Below the pieces are notes generated by a model that was given only the letters and a program-made list of their open reading frames with translations, was not told the origin of the DNA and ran no database searches. This document shows, piece after piece, positions 16,651 to 24,721 of a stretch of DNA of 60,817 bases. Both the position numbers and the translations under genes were made by a program. The stretch lies in NCBI GenBank assembly GCA_002314595.1, contig DCGP01000009.1:1-60817 (forward strand), in the 5' to 3' direction. Numbering within the stretch: the stretch's first letter is position 1; every line of letters begins with the position of its first letter. Origin of the DNA: Clostridiales bacterium UBA1775. Lineage in GTDB: Bacteria > Bacillota > Clostridia > Monoglobales > Firm-18.

Positions 16651-16678
16651 AAAATCGCAAGAATAATCTTGCGATTTT
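16651..16678 (-). terminator. Terminator of the L,D-transpeptidase gene
   Basis: Arms AAAATCGCAAGA and TCTTGCGATTTT around a 4-base loop, 12 bp after the stop codon on the minus strand. Confidence 0.85.
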
Positions 16679-16689
16679 TATTTTTTAAA

Positions 16690-17385
16690 TTATTGTGGCA
16701 TATAGTCTATAATTACCCTTGTGTTTTTGTCAATTTTCTTCATAATTTCAACCAAATCAGCCTCAGCAAGTGCAATGCAACCACCTGTTGAATTAACTGT
16801 ACCTTTACAATGGAAGAAAATGCTGTTGCCAACACCAACTTCACGGTCTTTGTTATAGTCGATTTGGAAGCCGTAATTATATTCCGGAGTATATTCTATC
16901 ATATGTTCGTCCTCTTCATTTTTGTGAGGAACATCATTTATGTTAATGATTTTGTTGTACGCCTTTTCATCACAACAAGCGTAAATATCGTCTGTTACGT
17001 CAATATATGGCAGTTTTGTGCCCGGGTTTGACTTAATGCCAAAGGCAGTAACAATGCCAAAATCACCGATTGGTGTCATATAGTCCCCTTCCTTGGTTTT
17101 GCCAAGTCCGTTTTTGCCGATATATGCCTCACAATTTAAGATTTCAGTCCAAATTGTTTTGCCGTTTAGTTTTGTCTTTTCAAATAATGTAACAACTGCA
17201 TCATGTTGCTGGCTTGCCTGAACAGTAATAAGGTGTGTAACATCGTTGTTTTCAAGATATTTTTGTGTGGTGTCTGCACGCCATTTGATTGACGGCTCTT
17301 TAATGTCATTCCCACATGATGCAAAGCTCATAGTCATAGCAAATGCCAACATTAAAGCCCCAATACCTTTAAATAGTTTATTCAT
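16690..17385 (-). CDS. L,D-transpeptidase (YkuD) lipoprotein
   Basis: A 231-residue exported protein. The N-terminus is a lipoprotein signal peptide with the lipobox-like SFASC, giving a lipidated Cys at about residue 24. The YkuD catalytic signature is clear near the C-terminus: HCKGTVNSTGGCIAL with the histidine and the nucleophile cysteine. It should form 3-3 cross-links in peptidoglycan or attach proteins to it, at the outer face of the membrane. It has its own promoter and terminator. Confidence 0.9.
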   Translation of the reverse strand: MNKLFKGIGALMLAFAMTMSFASCGNDIKEPSIKWRADTTQKYLENNDVTHLITVQASQQHDAVVTLFEKTKLNGKTIWTEILNCEAYIGKNGLGKTKEGDYMTPIGDFGIVTAFGIKSNPGTKLPYIDVTDDIYACCDEKAYNKIININDVPHKNEEDEHMIEYTPEYNYGFQIDYNKDREVGVGNSIFFHCKGTVNSTGGCIALAEADLVEIMKKIDKNTRVIIDYMPQ

Positions 17386-17413
17386 AATATCCCCTCCTAT
17401 AAACTATATAAAT

Positions 17414-17442
17414 ATTATATCATATTATATTTTTCTGTTCAA
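17414..17442 (-). promoter_or_regulatory. Promoter of the L,D-transpeptidase gene
   Basis: Minus strand TTGAAC and TATAAT are 17 bases apart, about 30 bp before the ATG, which follows ATAGGAGGGGATATT. Confidence 0.7.
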
Positions 17443-17506
17443 TATATAATTGCAAAATTTGTAATAGTCAGAAAAATTGATTATAACATAAAGCATTTAA
17501 ACACAA

Positions 17507-17536
17507 AAAAGACCTCGGAAAAATCCGAAGTCTTTT
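17507..17536 (-). terminator. Terminator of the rplM-rpsI operon
   Basis: Minus strand arms AAAAGACTTCGG and CCGAGGTCTTTT (one G.T pair) followed by TT, 18 bp after the rpsI stop. Confidence 0.85.
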
Positions 17537-17553
17537 GATTTGAAATAATGAAA

Positions 17554-17934
17554 TTATCTCTTTGAGAACTGTGGTGCACGACGAGCAGCTTTAAGACCGT
17601 ACTTCTTACGCTCTTTCATACGTGGGTCACGAGTTAAGTAACCGTTCTTTTTAAGAACAGCTCTGTTTTCTGCATCAACCTGCAACAAAGCACGAGCAAT
17701 ACCGTGGCGAATTGCACCGGCTTGACCTGTTACGCCGCCGCCTACAACTGTTGCGATAACGTCAAATTTACCTGTAAGACCTGTAGCCTCCAATGGTTGA
17801 CGAACTATCAATTTAAGTGTATCTAAACCGAAGTAATCTTCGATATCACGCTTATTGATTGTAATAGCGCCTTTGCCTGGAACAAGACGTACTCTGGCGA
17901 TTGATTTTTTTCTTCTACCTGTACCGTAAGCCAT
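17554..17934 (-). CDS. rpsI: 30S ribosomal protein S9
   Basis: The 126-residue product is a complete S9: YGTGRRKKSIARVRL at the start, GGGVTGQAGAIRHGIARAL in the middle and the C-terminal ARRAPQFSKR tail that reaches the P-site tRNA. It lies 13 bp after rplM, the universal pairing. Confidence 0.98.
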   Translation of the reverse strand: MAYGTGRRKKSIARVRLVPGKGAITINKRDIEDYFGLDTLKLIVRQPLEATGLTGKFDVIATVVGGGVTGQAGAIRHGIARALLQVDAENRAVLKKNGYLTRDPRMKERKKYGLKAARRAPQFSKR

Positions 17935-17947
17935 TTAATTCACCCTC

Positions 17948-18385
17948 CTATTTAATTTCTCTATCCCAAAGGATAGGTTTTTGTGCGCTGTGCTTGTGTT
18001 CAGCATCTTTGTAAATGTGGCATCTTGTAAGTGCGCTTCTACCTAATGTATTGTGAGGAAGCATACCCCAAACTGCAAGTTCCATAGCCTTTTCTGAACG
18101 ATTAGCCATAAGGTCTGCATATTTAACTGCCTTTAAACCACCAACATAACCTGTATGACGGTACCACATTTTTTGTTCAGCCTTGTTACCTGTAAGAACA
18201 GCCTTGTCCGAATTGATGATGATAACGAAATCACCACAATCTGAATGAGGAGTATAAGTAGGCTTATGCTTACCACGAAGTATAGTAGCTGCAACTGCTG
18301 CAACACGGCCAAGTGGCTTATCTGCTGCATCAATGATGTACCATTCTTTTTCAAGCTCTTTAGCTTTTGCCATATATGTGCTCAT
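17948..18385 (-). CDS. rplM: 50S ribosomal protein L13
   Basis: The 145-residue product has all L13 landmarks: WYIIDAADKPLGRVAA, LRGKHKPTYTPHSDCGDFV, and AVWGMLPHNTLGR. A strong AAGGAGGTAAATTTT precedes the ATG. First gene of the rplM-rpsI operon. Confidence 0.98.
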   Translation of the reverse strand: MSTYMAKAKELEKEWYIIDAADKPLGRVAAVAATILRGKHKPTYTPHSDCGDFVIIINSDKAVLTGNKAEQKMWYRHTGYVGGLKAVKYADLMANRSEKAMELAVWGMLPHNTLGRSALTRCHIYKDAEHKHSAQKPILWDREIK

Positions 18386-18420
18386 AAAATTTACCTCCTT
18401 GTCAAAATTAAGACTAATAT

Positions 18421-18449
18421 ATAATACAACACATTTTAAAATATGTCAA
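18421..18449 (-). promoter_or_regulatory. Promoter of rplM-rpsI
   Basis: Minus strand TTGACA and TATTAT are 17 bases apart, 36 bp before the L13 start. It is divergent from the pyrH promoter in the same gap. Confidence 0.75.
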
Positions 18450-18585
18450 TACTTTTTTTGAAATAATTTAATTTGTATTTTGCAATCTCGTTTTTTCGCC
18501 GTTTTTCTCAATTTTACTTAAATATACTCAAAAACAATTTTCGAAAATTTTCCGTATTTTATTTGAAAAAATCCTTTTAAAGCCC

Positions 18586-18614
18586 TTTACATTTTAACTA
18601 ATTTTTGATATTAT
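18586..18614 (+). promoter_or_regulatory. Promoter of the pyrH operon
   Basis: TTTACA and TATTAT are 17 bases apart, 45 bp before the ATG of pyrH. A TATAAT three bases further gives a 20-base spacer and is less likely. Confidence 0.6.
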
Positions 18615-18658
18615 AATATAAGGTAGAAAAATATAATGGAGTTTTATGGAGGAAAATC

Positions 18659-19360
18659 ATGCCGAAATACAAAAGAGTAATGTTAAAGGTAAGTGGTGAA
18701 GCCCTTGCCGGAGAGAAGAAAACAGGGTTAAATGACGAAACAATCGACAAAATTACAGACCAAATAAAAGAGGCTGTAAAAATGGGAGTACAGGTTGCAA
18801 TTGTATGTGGTGGAGGCAACTTTTGGAGAGGCAGAACAAGTGAAAAAATGGACAGAGTAAGGGCAGACCATATGGGTATGCTTGCTACAACAATTAACGC
18901 ACTTGCATTGCAGGACTCGTTAGAGCAAAAGGGCGTATATACAAGGGTACAAACTGCTATTGAAATGCGTCAAATTGCAGAGTCATACATTAGAAACAAG
19001 GCTGTAAGACACCTTGAAAAAGGCAGAGTTGTTATATTTGCCTGTGGTTCAGGAAATCCGTTTTTCTCAACCGACACAGCAGCAGCATTACGTGCAGCAG
19101 AAATTGATGCAGACGCAATCTTGCTTGCTAAAAACGTTGATGGTGTATACGATTCAGACCCTAACATTAACAAAGATGCAGTTAAATTTGACGAGCTTAC
19201 ATATATGGAAGTATTAAGCAGAGGCTTAAAGGTTATGGACTCCACAGCAACATCACTTTGTATGGACAACAACATTCCTCTATTGGTATTTGGTCTTGAT
19301 GACCCTAAAAATATAATAAGAGTATTAAATGGCGAAAAATTAGGCACAACAGTTAAATAA
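18659..19360 (+). CDS. pyrH: UMP kinase
   Basis: Phosphorylates UMP to UDP for pyrimidine nucleotide and cell-wall precursor supply; usually a GTP-activated, UTP-inhibited hexamer. The 233-residue amino-acid-kinase-fold protein has MLKVSGEALAGE at the N-terminus, VCGGGNFWRGR in the nucleotide site, GSGNPFFSTDTAAALRA, and AKNVDGVYDSDP. It is first in the pyrH-frr-uppS-cdsA-dxr-rseP-ispG-polC run. rpsB-tsf, the usual upstream neighbours, are not here. Confidence 0.97.
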   Translation: MPKYKRVMLKVSGEALAGEKKTGLNDETIDKITDQIKEAVKMGVQVAIVCGGGNFWRGRTSEKMDRVRADHMGMLATTINALALQDSLEQKGVYTRVQTAIEMRQIAESYIRNKAVRHLEKGRVVIFACGSGNPFFSTDTAAALRAAEIDADAILLAKNVDGVYDSDPNINKDAVKFDELTYMEVLSRGLKVMDSTATSLCMDNNIPLLVFGLDDPKNIIRVLNGEKLGTTVK

Positions 19361-19387
19361 TAACCTACACAGAAAGGAATTAAGATT

Positions 19388-19942
19388 ATGAGAGAAGAAT
19401 TAAAACAATTTAACGACAAAATGGAAAAGGCAGTTAACTTTTATTCAACTGACATTAACTCACTTCGTGCAGGCAGGGCAAATCCGGCAGTTTTGGACAA
19501 AATCCAAGTTGAATACTACGGTTCACCGACTCCATTAAACCAAGTTGGTACAGTTTCTGTTCCGGAGCCTCAAATGATTGTTATTCAACCATGGGACAAA
19601 ACTATTTTAGGTGATATTGAAAAGGCAATCAATATGTCTGACCTTGGAATTGCTCCTATGAATGACGGTACGGTTATTCGCCTTAACTTCCCACCACTTA
19701 CAGAGGAAAGACGTAAGGAAATCGCAAAGACTATCCACAAAAAAGCAGAAGAAACAAAGGTTAATGTAAGAGGTGTTCGTCGTGATGCTATGGACTTTTT
19801 CAAAAAATCTCAAAAGAACGGCGACATTACAGAGGACGATTTAAAAGGCATTGAAGATGAAATCCAAAAGATTACAGATAAGAACATTAAGGAAATTGAT
19901 TCAATCTGTGATGCTAAAGAAAAGGAAATTATGAAAATCTGA
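19388..19942 (+). CDS. frr: Ribosome recycling factor
   Basis: Splits post-termination ribosomes with EF-G. The 184-residue protein is full length with the family's TDINSLRAGRANPAVLDKI, TVSVPEPQMI, and VNVRGVRRDAMDFFKK. It follows pyrH by 27 bp with AGAAAGGAATTAAGATT before the ATG. Confidence 0.98.
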   Translation: MREELKQFNDKMEKAVNFYSTDINSLRAGRANPAVLDKIQVEYYGSPTPLNQVGTVSVPEPQMIVIQPWDKTILGDIEKAINMSDLGIAPMNDGTVIRLNFPPLTEERRKEIAKTIHKKAEETKVNVRGVRRDAMDFFKKSQKNGDITEDDLKGIEDEIQKITDKNIKEIDSICDAKEKEIMKI

Positions 19943-19956
19943 TTAAGGGTGAAAAT

Positions 19957-20694
19957 ATGTTTGGAAAATTATTTCACAAATCTGTCAAAAATGTTGATGT
20001 TACTGAAATTGACAAGGACAACTTGCCATTGCACATTGGCATAATTATGGATGGAAACGGAAGATGGGCTAAAAAGCGTGGAATGCCACGAAATGTAGGC
20101 CATCGTTCAGGCGCAGAAACACTTAAAAAAATTACTACCTATGCAGACGAAATAGGCATAAAGGCAATTACTGCCTATGCCTTTTCTACTGAAAATTGGA
20201 AGCGTCCAAAAGCAGAGGTTGACGGAATAATGGCGCTGCTTCGTGAGTATTTAAAAGACTACAAAAAGAATTTGGGCGACAAAAATGCTGTTATTAGAGT
20301 AATCGGCGACCGTTCTGCCCTTGACCAAGATATACAAGATTTGATATTGGAAACAGAAGATTTTACATCTAAAAATACAGGTGTTATTTTAAACCTTGCC
20401 ATAAATTACGGTGGACAGTCCGAAATTGTGATGGCTGTAAATGATGCAATAAAAAACGGGGAAGAGATTACAGAAGGTTCTATTGAAAATCATTTATACA
20501 CCAAGGAATTACCTCCTGTTGACTTAATTATCAGACCAAGTGGTGAAAAGAGAATTTCCAACTTTTTGCTATGGCAATCTGCCTATGCAGAGCTTTGGTA
20601 CGATGAGGTTTTGTGGCCTGACTTTACAACAGACGACCTTAATCGTGCTATATTGGACTTTCAAAAGCGAAACAGAAGATACGGAGGAGTTTAA
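19957..20694 (+). CDS. uppS: Undecaprenyl diphosphate synthase (cis-prenyltransferase)
   Basis: Makes the C55 lipid carrier for peptidoglycan and other wall polymers. The 245-residue protein shows all signature blocks: IIMDGNGRWAKKRGMPR with the catalytic Asp, GHRSGAE, TAYAFSTENWKRP, and RPSGEKRISNFLLWQSAYAE near the C-terminus, where the usual Gly-Glu-Arg region appears as GEKRIS. It lies between frr and cdsA. Confidence 0.97.
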   Translation: MFGKLFHKSVKNVDVTEIDKDNLPLHIGIIMDGNGRWAKKRGMPRNVGHRSGAETLKKITTYADEIGIKAITAYAFSTENWKRPKAEVDGIMALLREYLKDYKKNLGDKNAVIRVIGDRSALDQDIQDLILETEDFTSKNTGVILNLAINYGGQSEIVMAVNDAIKNGEEITEGSIENHLYTKELPPVDLIIRPSGEKRISNFLLWQSAYAELWYDEVLWPDFTTDDLNRAILDFQKRNRRYGGV

Positions 20695-20697
20695 AAA

Positions 20698-21501
20698 ATG
20701 TTGGCAAGAGTTTTAACCGGAATTGTTGGAATTGCACTGCTTATTGGGTTAGTTTTTGTAGGTTACCCTTATTTTGAAATTGCAGTGGGTATACTTGTTC
20801 TTTTTGGAGTGAGAGAATTTTACAGTGTAAGCAGGGTTCGTGAAGTTTCTGCAATTTACAATGTTGCAATGACAGGTTCCCTTGCAATGTATGTGCTTTT
20901 TGTATGGCAACCAAAATATATACCACTTGCCATGTATGTTTATGTGGCTTTGCTATTTCTTATGTACTTAGCAAACAGACAAATGGCAAATTTAAAAGAT
21001 GTTTCAAAGTCTGTTTTTGGTACTTTTTATATTGTGTTTTTCTTTTCACACCTAAACATGATTTTAGCAGGCTCAAACGGGGTTTTGATGATTTGGGTTG
21101 TGTTTATATGTGCATTTGCAACAGATACATTTGCTATGCTTGGTGGTAAAATACTTGGCAAACGTAAGCTTTGCCCTATGTTAAGCCCTAAAAAGACTAT
21201 TGAAGGTGCAATATTTGGTGTATTTGGATGTATATTTACGGTTTTTGCATACTGTTGTGTGTGCGAAAAATTCTTTGGTGCTACACCTCAATATGGAAAT
21301 GTTATTATCATTTCAACTGTTGCATCAGTAATTTCACAAATCGGCGACCTTTGTGCTTCCTGCATTAAGCGTCAATATGAAGTTAAGGACTTTGGCAAAT
21401 TCTTCCCGGGGCACGGTGGTGTGTTAGACAGATTTGACAGCGTCTTGTTTGTTGCACCATTTATATATTATATTACAATGGTGTTGCCTATTTTGGCATA
21501 G
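20698..21501 (+). CDS. cdsA: Phosphatidate cytidylyltransferase
   Basis: Converts phosphatidic acid and CTP to CDP-diacylglycerol in the membrane. The 267-residue polytopic protein ends with the CDS signature KDFGKFFPGHGGVLDRFDS, including the metal-binding aspartates, and has the upstream KRKLCPMLSPKKTIEGA. The start follows uppS by 3 bp with GGAGG inside the uppS end. Confidence 0.96.
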   Translation: MLARVLTGIVGIALLIGLVFVGYPYFEIAVGILVLFGVREFYSVSRVREVSAIYNVAMTGSLAMYVLFVWQPKYIPLAMYVYVALLFLMYLANRQMANLKDVSKSVFGTFYIVFFFSHLNMILAGSNGVLMIWVVFICAFATDTFAMLGGKILGKRKLCPMLSPKKTIEGAIFGVFGCIFTVFAYCCVCEKFFGATPQYGNVIIISTVASVISQIGDLCASCIKRQYEVKDFGKFFPGHGGVLDRFDSVLFVAPFIYYITMVLPILA

Positions 21502-21510
21502 GAGTACGAA

Positions 21511-22662
21511 ATGAAAAAAATAGCTATATTAGGAAGTACAGGCTCAATCGGTACGCAGACATTGGAGGTTTGTGAAAACCTTCCAAACGTGCAGGTTATG
21601 GGCCTTTCTGTGAATAAAAACATAAAATTGGCAGAGGAGCAAATTAGAAAATACAAGCCAAAGCTTGTGTCTGTTGCAGACGAAGAATGTGGAAAATTGT
21701 TAAAAGTTGCTGTTGCAGATACGGACACAAAAATAGTCTGTGGCAAGGAGTCCGTAAGTCAAGTTTCCACAATGGCTGAAATTGATACAGTTGTAACATC
21801 GATTGTAGGTATTGCAGGCCTTGTGCCAACAATGGACGCAATAAAAAACGGCGTTAATATTGCCCTTGCCAACAAGGAAACCTTAGTTACGGCAGGTAAC
21901 ATTGTTACAGACAGTGCCAAGGAGCATAATGTGAGCATTTTGCCTGTTGACAGCGAACATTCTGCCATTTTTCAATGTATTGGCAACCACACAAATTCAC
22001 AAATAAACAGGTTGATTATTACTGCGTCAGGTGGCTCTTTTTACGGTAAAACCCATGACGAGCTTAAAAATGCTACGGTTAATGATGCCTTAAATCATCC
22101 AAATTGGAGTATGGGGCAAAAAATAACCATTGATTCTGCTACCCTTATGAACAAAGGGCTTGAAGTTATTGAGGCACATTGGTTATTTAATATGGACTAT
22201 GAAAATATTGATGTAGTTGTGCATCGTGAAAGTATTGTCCATTCCTTAGTTGAGTTTAAGGACAAGAGTATATTGGCTCAAATGGGATTGCCTGATATGA
22301 AGCTACCTATACACTATGCCCTATGCTATCCTGACAGAGTGCCATCTGCAATTAAGCAGCTTAACCTTGCAGACATTGGAAAGCTTACCTTTGCAAAGCC
22401 TGACTATGATACCTTTAAGTGCCTTAAACTTGCAATCGAGGCAGGGAAAACAGGTGGTACTGCACCAACTGTGCTAAACGGAGCAAACGAGGTTGCAGTT
22501 GAACTGTTTTTAAAGGGCAAAATTAAGTTTAATAACATTGCTGAAATTGTCAGCGATGCCCTTTTAAACCATAAAAATATACTAAATCCAAATCTTTCGG
22601 ATATAATAGAAACAGACCAAGAAACAAGAAAAGAGGTATATGCCAAATGGAAACAGCAATAA
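21511..22662 (+). CDS. dxr: 1-deoxy-D-xylulose 5-phosphate reductoisomerase
   Basis: Second committed enzyme of the MEP isoprenoid pathway (DXP to MEP, NADPH). The 383-residue protein has the nucleotide loop ILGSTGSIGTQTLEV, LANKETLV, the metal site around PVDSEHSAI, TASGGSFYG, NHPNWSMG, and MNKGLEVIEAHWLF. With ispG and ispE also here, the window holds three MEP-pathway genes. It overlaps rseP by 16 bp. Confidence 0.97.
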   Translation: MKKIAILGSTGSIGTQTLEVCENLPNVQVMGLSVNKNIKLAEEQIRKYKPKLVSVADEECGKLLKVAVADTDTKIVCGKESVSQVSTMAEIDTVVTSIVGIAGLVPTMDAIKNGVNIALANKETLVTAGNIVTDSAKEHNVSILPVDSEHSAIFQCIGNHTNSQINRLIITASGGSFYGKTHDELKNATVNDALNHPNWSMGQKITIDSATLMNKGLEVIEAHWLFNMDYENIDVVVHRESIVHSLVEFKDKSILAQMGLPDMKLPIHYALCYPDRVPSAIKQLNLADIGKLTFAKPDYDTFKCLKLAIEAGKTGGTAPTVLNGANEVAVELFLKGKIKFNNIAEIVSDALLNHKNILNPNLSDIIETDQETRKEVYAKWKQQ

Positions 22663-23657
22663 CATCTATACTTATTTTTGTAATTTTAGTTTTTATACAC
22701 GAATTCGGACATTTTGCAGTGGCAAAGCTATGTGGCGTAAGGGTTTTGGAATTTGCAATAGGTATGGGCCCTGCAATATTTAAACGAAAAAAGGGTGAAA
22801 CCATTTACTCTTTAAGGGCAATTCCCATTGGTGGATACTGCTCATTACTTGGAGAAAACGAAAATACAGATGACAACAGGGCTTTTTGCAATCAACACCC
22901 AATTAAAAAGATTTTGGTGTTGGTGGCAGGGGCATTTATGAACATCCTCCTTGGGTTTGTGCTTATTTGCATTTTAATGTTTGCACAAGGAACAGACAAG
23001 GTTGCTATCCCAACAATTGACACAGTTGCAGTGTCCTCACCGGCAGAGATGGCAGGGCTTAAAAGCGGTGATAAAATACTTGAAATTAACGGAGCAACAA
23101 TTAAAACTCAAATGGAGCTTAGGTTCGAGATTTCAAGGGCTAAGGACAAGGAAATTGAGGTTACTTATCAGCGTAACGACATTGAAAACACAGTTAAATT
23201 AACTCCATTTGAAAAGGACGGAGCATACTACATTGGGTTTAGAGCCAAGGTAGAAGAGCTTACATTTGGTGGCAGAATATACCAAGCCTACCGAATGACA
23301 TTATTTTACGGTAAACTGATTTTAGTTTCCCTTTGGGACTTGGTAACAGGTGCTGTCAGCCCCAAGCTTATGTCAGGCCCTGTGGGAATTGTTAACGAAA
23401 TTAACACTGCTACAAGCTATGGTATACTTGCCATACTAAACCTTGGGGCGCTGATTACAATAAATTTAGGCTTGTTTAATCTGTTGCCACTACCTGCCCT
23501 TGACGGTGGCAGAATGTTGTTTGCAATAGTGGAACTTATTATAAGACGGAAAATTCCTGCCGACAAGGAAGGCATAATACACGCAATAGGCTTTTTGCTA
23601 CTTATTTTGCTGTCCTTGTATGCAACGTGGAACGATATTTTACGAATATTCAAATAA
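22647..23657 (+). CDS. rseP: Intramembrane site-2 metalloprotease (RseP/RasP family)
   Basis: Cleaves membrane anti-sigma factors and signal peptides within the bilayer. The 336-residue protein has the zinc motif FIHEFGHFAVAK in the first helix, a PDZ domain near residues 115-185 (SPAEMAGLKSGDKILEING), and the third catalytic ligand in NLLPLPALDGGRM. Four transmembrane segments fit the family. It overlaps dxr at the 5' end and its 3' end precedes ispG by 14 bp. Confidence 0.95.
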   Translation: METAITSILIFVILVFIHEFGHFAVAKLCGVRVLEFAIGMGPAIFKRKKGETIYSLRAIPIGGYCSLLGENENTDDNRAFCNQHPIKKILVLVAGAFMNILLGFVLICILMFAQGTDKVAIPTIDTVAVSSPAEMAGLKSGDKILEINGATIKTQMELRFEISRAKDKEIEVTYQRNDIENTVKLTPFEKDGAYYIGFRAKVEELTFGGRIYQAYRMTLFYGKLILVSLWDLVTGAVSPKLMSGPVGIVNEINTATSYGILAILNLGALITINLGLFNLLPLPALDGGRMLFAIVELIIRRKIPADKEGIIHAIGFLLLILLSLYATWNDILRIFK

Positions 23658-23671
23658 AAGGATTGATACAG

Positions 23672-24721
23672 ATGCTTACACCAAGAGAAAATACAAAGCC
23701 CGTATATGCTAAAAACGTAAAAATCGGTGGTGGCGGAGTTGTTATACAAAGTATGTGCAACACCAAAACTGCTGATGTTAATGCTACATTAGAGCAAATC
23801 AAAGGTATGGTGGACGAAGGTTGTGAAATTGTACGACTTGCAGTACCTGATATGAATGCAGCCAAGGCATTTGACAGGATTTGCTCCTCAGTTTCCGTGC
23901 CTGTGGTGGCAGATATACACTTTGACTATCGTCTTGCCCTTGAATGCGTGGCAAACGGAGCGTCTAAAATCCGTATAAATCCCGGAAATATCGGTAGTAT
24001 GGACAGAGTTGAGGCAGTTGCCAAGTCCTGTTTACAAAACAATGTGCCTATTAGAATTGGTGTAAATATGGGCTCTATTGACAAGGAAATGGAAAAACAG
24101 TTTGGCAGAACTCCAAGGGCAATGGTAGAAAGTGCATTTATGCACATTAAATTGCTTAATAAATTTGACTTTGACGATATTGTAATTTCACTTAAAGCAT
24201 CGGACGTGCCAAAGACTATTGAGGCGTACAGGCTAATGAGTGAACGTTGCAATTATCCTTTACATATTGGTGTTACAGAGGCAGGGACGGCATATTCAGG
24301 ACTAATTAAGTCTGCTATGGGTATAGGAAGCTTGCTTTTGGACGGCATTGGTGATACAATTCGTGTTTCGCTAACTGCTCCTCCTGTGGAAGAGGTTACA
24401 GCAGCAAAGTACATACTTAAAAGTGCCGGCTTAAAAGAAGGTGGCATAGAATTTGTATCTTGTCCATCATGTGGCAGATGTAAAATCAATCAGGTTGAAA
24501 TTGCAAACACAGTAGAAAAGGCACTTTCAAACATCAACAAGCCTATTAAGGTTGCAGTTATGGGCTGTGCAGTAAACGGCCCGGGGGAAGCAAAGGACGC
24601 AGATATTGGCGTTGCAGGTGGGGACGGTTGCGCAATTTTGTTTAAAAAGGGTGAAATTATCCGTAAAATCCCTGAAAGCGAAATATTAAACACACTATTA
24701 AAAGAAATTGAGGAAATGTAA
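23672..24721 (+). CDS. ispG: 4-hydroxy-3-methylbut-2-en-1-yl diphosphate synthase (IspG/GcpE)
   Basis: Penultimate MEP-pathway step, using a [4Fe-4S] cluster. The 349-residue short-form protein has the TIM-barrel N-terminus (VKIGGGGVVIQSMCNTKT, ADIHFDYRLA, INPGNIG) and the cluster cysteines in SCPSCGRCK and GCAVNGPGEAKDADIG. ATG at 23672 follows AAAGGATTG and matches the family start; an upstream reading from 23627 overlaps rseP. Its stop overlaps the polC start by one base. Confidence 0.96.
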   Translation: MLTPRENTKPVYAKNVKIGGGGVVIQSMCNTKTADVNATLEQIKGMVDEGCEIVRLAVPDMNAAKAFDRICSSVSVPVVADIHFDYRLALECVANGASKIRINPGNIGSMDRVEAVAKSCLQNNVPIRIGVNMGSIDKEMEKQFGRTPRAMVESAFMHIKLLNKFDFDDIVISLKASDVPKTIEAYRLMSERCNYPLHIGVTEAGTAYSGLIKSAMGIGSLLLDGIGDTIRVSLTAPPVEEVTAAKYILKSAGLKEGGIEFVSCPSCGRCKINQVEIANTVEKALSNINKPIKVAVMGCAVNGPGEAKDADIGVAGGDGCAILFKKGEIIRKIPESEILNTLLKEIEEM